From contig CAYVVS010000023.1 of assembly GCA_964454845.1 (NCBI GenBank), positions 1 to 6,343 on the forward strand: 6,343 nucleotides of DNA. Direction: 5' to 3'. The position numbers and the translations under genes were made by a program. Shown one piece after another: positions 5,337 through 6,343 of the stretch. Within the stretch, counting starts at the first letter, position 1. Each line of letters starts with the position of its first letter. Source of the DNA: GCA-016700035 sp964454845. Lineage in GTDB: Bacteria; Patescibacteriota; Saccharimonadia; CAILAD01; GCA-016700035. Under the pieces are notes generated by a model, which saw nothing but the letters and a program-made list of their open reading frames with translations, was not told the origin of the DNA and made no database searches.

Positions 5337-5361
5337 ACATAATAAATAAAGGAAAAAAACC

Positions 5362-5607
5362 ATGCTTCTTCTCCACGTCGTTATTGCCATTGCCAGTATT
5401 GGACTCTTTGCCGGGCGCGTCTTCACACACAATACTCAACTAAAAATTGTCTCCAACCTCAGCGCTGTCGCCACGCTCGTAACCGGTGCAGTGCTTGTGC
5501 TTGGACAAAGTACTTCTCTATCGCATGCCTGCATATCTGGCACTGTGTATCTAGCTGCCGTGGTTGCTCTGAGCCGTGTTGCCGCACTCAAACAAAGCCA
5601 AGTGTAG
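5362..5607 (+). CDS. Small hydrophobic membrane protein, function unknown
   Basis: The 81-residue protein is almost entirely hydrophobic. Three membrane helices are likely, at about residues 2-21, 29-48 and 56-76, separated by short polar loops (RVFTHNTQ and GQSTSLSH). The last residues (LKQSQV) are polar. Two histidines, His5 and His55, sit at the start of the first and third helices; I would not infer cofactor binding from that alone. I do not recognise the family. Gene reality is well supported by a good extended -10 promoter, AAAGGA with GGA 8 bases before the ATG, and a clear stop (TAG). It is transcribed away from the oligoendopeptidase and converges with the histidine phosphatase gene. 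Confidence 0.75.
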   Translation: MLLLHVVIAIASIGLFAGRVFTHNTQLKIVSNLSAVATLVTGAVLVLGQSTSLSHACISGTVYLAAVVALSRVAALKQSQV

Positions 5608-5626
5608 TTTTTCAAGTATCAATGCC

Positions 5627-5642
5627 CGCGCGCACTCGCGCG
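5627..5642. terminator. GC-rich hairpin between two convergent genes, possible terminator without a T-tract
   Basis: CGCGCG (5627-5632) and CGCGCG (5637-5642) form a 6-bp all-GC stem around CACT, midway between convergent stop codons at 5607 and 5651. Neither strand has a proper run of T directly after the stem, so intrinsic termination would be inefficient. The location still suggests a shared transcription end or an RNA 3' end stabiliser. Confidence 0.35.
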
Positions 5643-5650
5643 CAAAAGCT

Positions 5651-6268
5651 TTAATGATTATGTTGTTCTATAGTAAAAACATGCGCGTCATCGGCGGGTG
5701 AATCTGGACTGAGTAAAATTAACTCTGAATTACCAAAATGGAACTGCAAAAGCACATCTTCCCAGGGCAAATCGTAGTAAGCCGCATAAATCATCTTCCC
5801 AAAATCACCATGAGTTACGAGCAGAACAGACCCTTCTTTATGTAGGTGCTGGATTTTCTCAAGCAACTTTTTTGCGCGAGCTACTAGATCCGGAAACGTC
5901 TCCGCTCCTTCCGGTGACAAAAAATATGTAATCGGGTCAGCCTGAATAATATCTGGTTCACAAAGTTCGGCAATGCGAGATGTCTCCTTACCAGTCATAA
6001 CTCCAAAATCACGCTCTATTAGTAAGGGCTCAATTGTGGGCTGAGGCCCATGTATCCCTTCAGAGATAATCTCCGCAGTACGGAGCGCCCTGGACAATGG
6101 TGATGCATAAATATACGAGAAGCTCATCTGAGCAGCGGCGATCTCAGTGGCCACTTCACCAGCTTGTTCAATACCCTTCTTCGTAAGAGGTAAATCACGA
6201 TGTCCGTTCAGGATACCGTTAGCATTGTCTTCATTTTGACCATGTCGAGCTAAGTATATTTTCAGCAT
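5651..6268 (-). CDS. Histidine phosphatase family protein (phosphoglycerate mutase-like)
   Basis: The 205-residue protein has the complete histidine phosphatase signature: LARHG with Arg8 and nucleophile His9, NGHRDLPLTKKG, SPLSRALRTAE with Arg60, ERDFG with acid residue Glu85, and VTHGDFG with His153. Enzymes of this type remove phosphate from small metabolites through a phosphohistidine intermediate. The substrate cannot be read from sequence. It is more likely a general phosphatase than glycolytic mutase, as it is shorter than GpmA and lacks its insertions. I start it at ATG 6268. The frame stays open upstream, but those codons lie in a tRNA gene and are not protein-coding. A weak TTGGA is about 6 bases before the ATG. 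The 20-nt spacing to the tRNA-Ser suggests that both are on one transcript. Confidence 0.9.
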   Translation of the reverse strand: MLKIYLARHGQNEDNANGILNGHRDLPLTKKGIEQAGEVATEIAAAQMSFSYIYASPLSRALRTAEIISEGIHGPQPTIEPLLIERDFGVMTGKETSRIAELCEPDIIQADPITYFLSPEGAETFPDLVARAKKLLEKIQHLHKEGSVLLVTHGDFGKMIYAAYYDLPWEDVLLQFHFGNSELILLSPDSPADDAHVFTIEQHNH

Positions 6269-6288
6269 AGTTTTTCCAATAATTAATC

Positions 6289-6343
6289 TGGCGGAGAGAG
6301 AGGGATTCGAACCCTCGGTACGGTTTCCCGCACACACGCTTTC
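6289..6343 (-). tRNA. tRNA-Ser, 3' portion (anticodon of NGA type), cut by the window edge
   Basis: Read on the minus strand, the piece contains anticodon-loop bases GA followed by AA, and the 3' side of the anticodon stem (GCGTG). Next is a long variable arm GTGCGG-GAAA-CCGTAC (6333-6318, one G-U pair), a perfect T arm GAGGG/CCCTC around TTCGAAT (6316-6300), acceptor strand TCTCTCC, discriminator G and an encoded CCA (6291-6289). The long variable arm with discriminator G points to serine. The last two anticodon bases, GA, fit a UCN-reading tRNA; the first anticodon base is outside the window. The anticodon-stem sequence is most like GGA-type tRNA-Ser. Confidence 0.93.

Noticed and set aside
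6269..6337. A 23-residue N-terminal extension of the histidine phosphatase in the same open frame
   Set aside because: These bases are mostly the 3' end of a tRNA-Ser gene; the familiar translated pattern RTEGSNPSLSA is what a tRNA T arm and acceptor give. The conserved phosphatase domain starts right at the ATG at 6268.

Overview
The window is a compact piece of bacterial chromosome. All stop codons seen are TAA, apart from one TAG; no TGA is used as a stop and none occurs inside a gene. Sampled lines outside one gene run at about 42 to 48% GC. The gene set fits a Candidatus Saccharibacteria (TM7, Patescibacteria)-like genome: an M3 oligoendopeptidase F, MsrB, a small GDPD, a histidine phosphatase, an actinobacterial-type TIGR03085 protein, and two small secreted peptidoglycan-cleaving proteins. 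This assignment rests on gene content and protein flavour only and is moderately confident.

Layout. Minus strand, 1-912: the 5' end of an unidentified gene with its own promoter, preceded by a TIGR03085-family (DinB/mycothiol-enzyme-like) gene. Plus strand, 976-3035: a GDPD that appears to be leaderless, then two separately promoted cell-wall genes. The first is a signal-peptide, six-cysteine transglycosylase-like protein whose mRNA probably begins with a hairpin. The second is an Rpf/transglycosylase-like lipoprotein at about 63% GC behind a roughly 180-nt leader that folds into a three-way junction. A strong rho-independent terminator closes this block, and its T-tract contains the stop codon of the convergent msrB. 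Minus strand, 5280-3089: a pepF-msrB operon with a one-base stop/start overlap. Plus strand, 5362-5607: a small membrane protein. Minus strand, 6343-5651: the 3' part of a tRNA-Ser, followed after 20 nt by a histidine phosphatase.

How it fits together. The two muralytic proteins are the most interesting pair. If the organism is an epibiont on actinobacteria, they could act on its own wall or its host's wall, and the high GC of the second suggests recent acquisition from a GC-rich actinobacterium. PepF (peptide turnover), MsrB (repair of oxidised methionine), GDPD (lipid head-group recycling) and the phosphatase look like housekeeping or scavenging functions.

Four candidate promoters share a TG-n extended -10 box with a 17-bp spacer. 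No intergenic stretch exceeds about 250 bp; the longest, 2391-2633, is mostly the structured leader. I see no CRISPR array, insertion sequence or origin.
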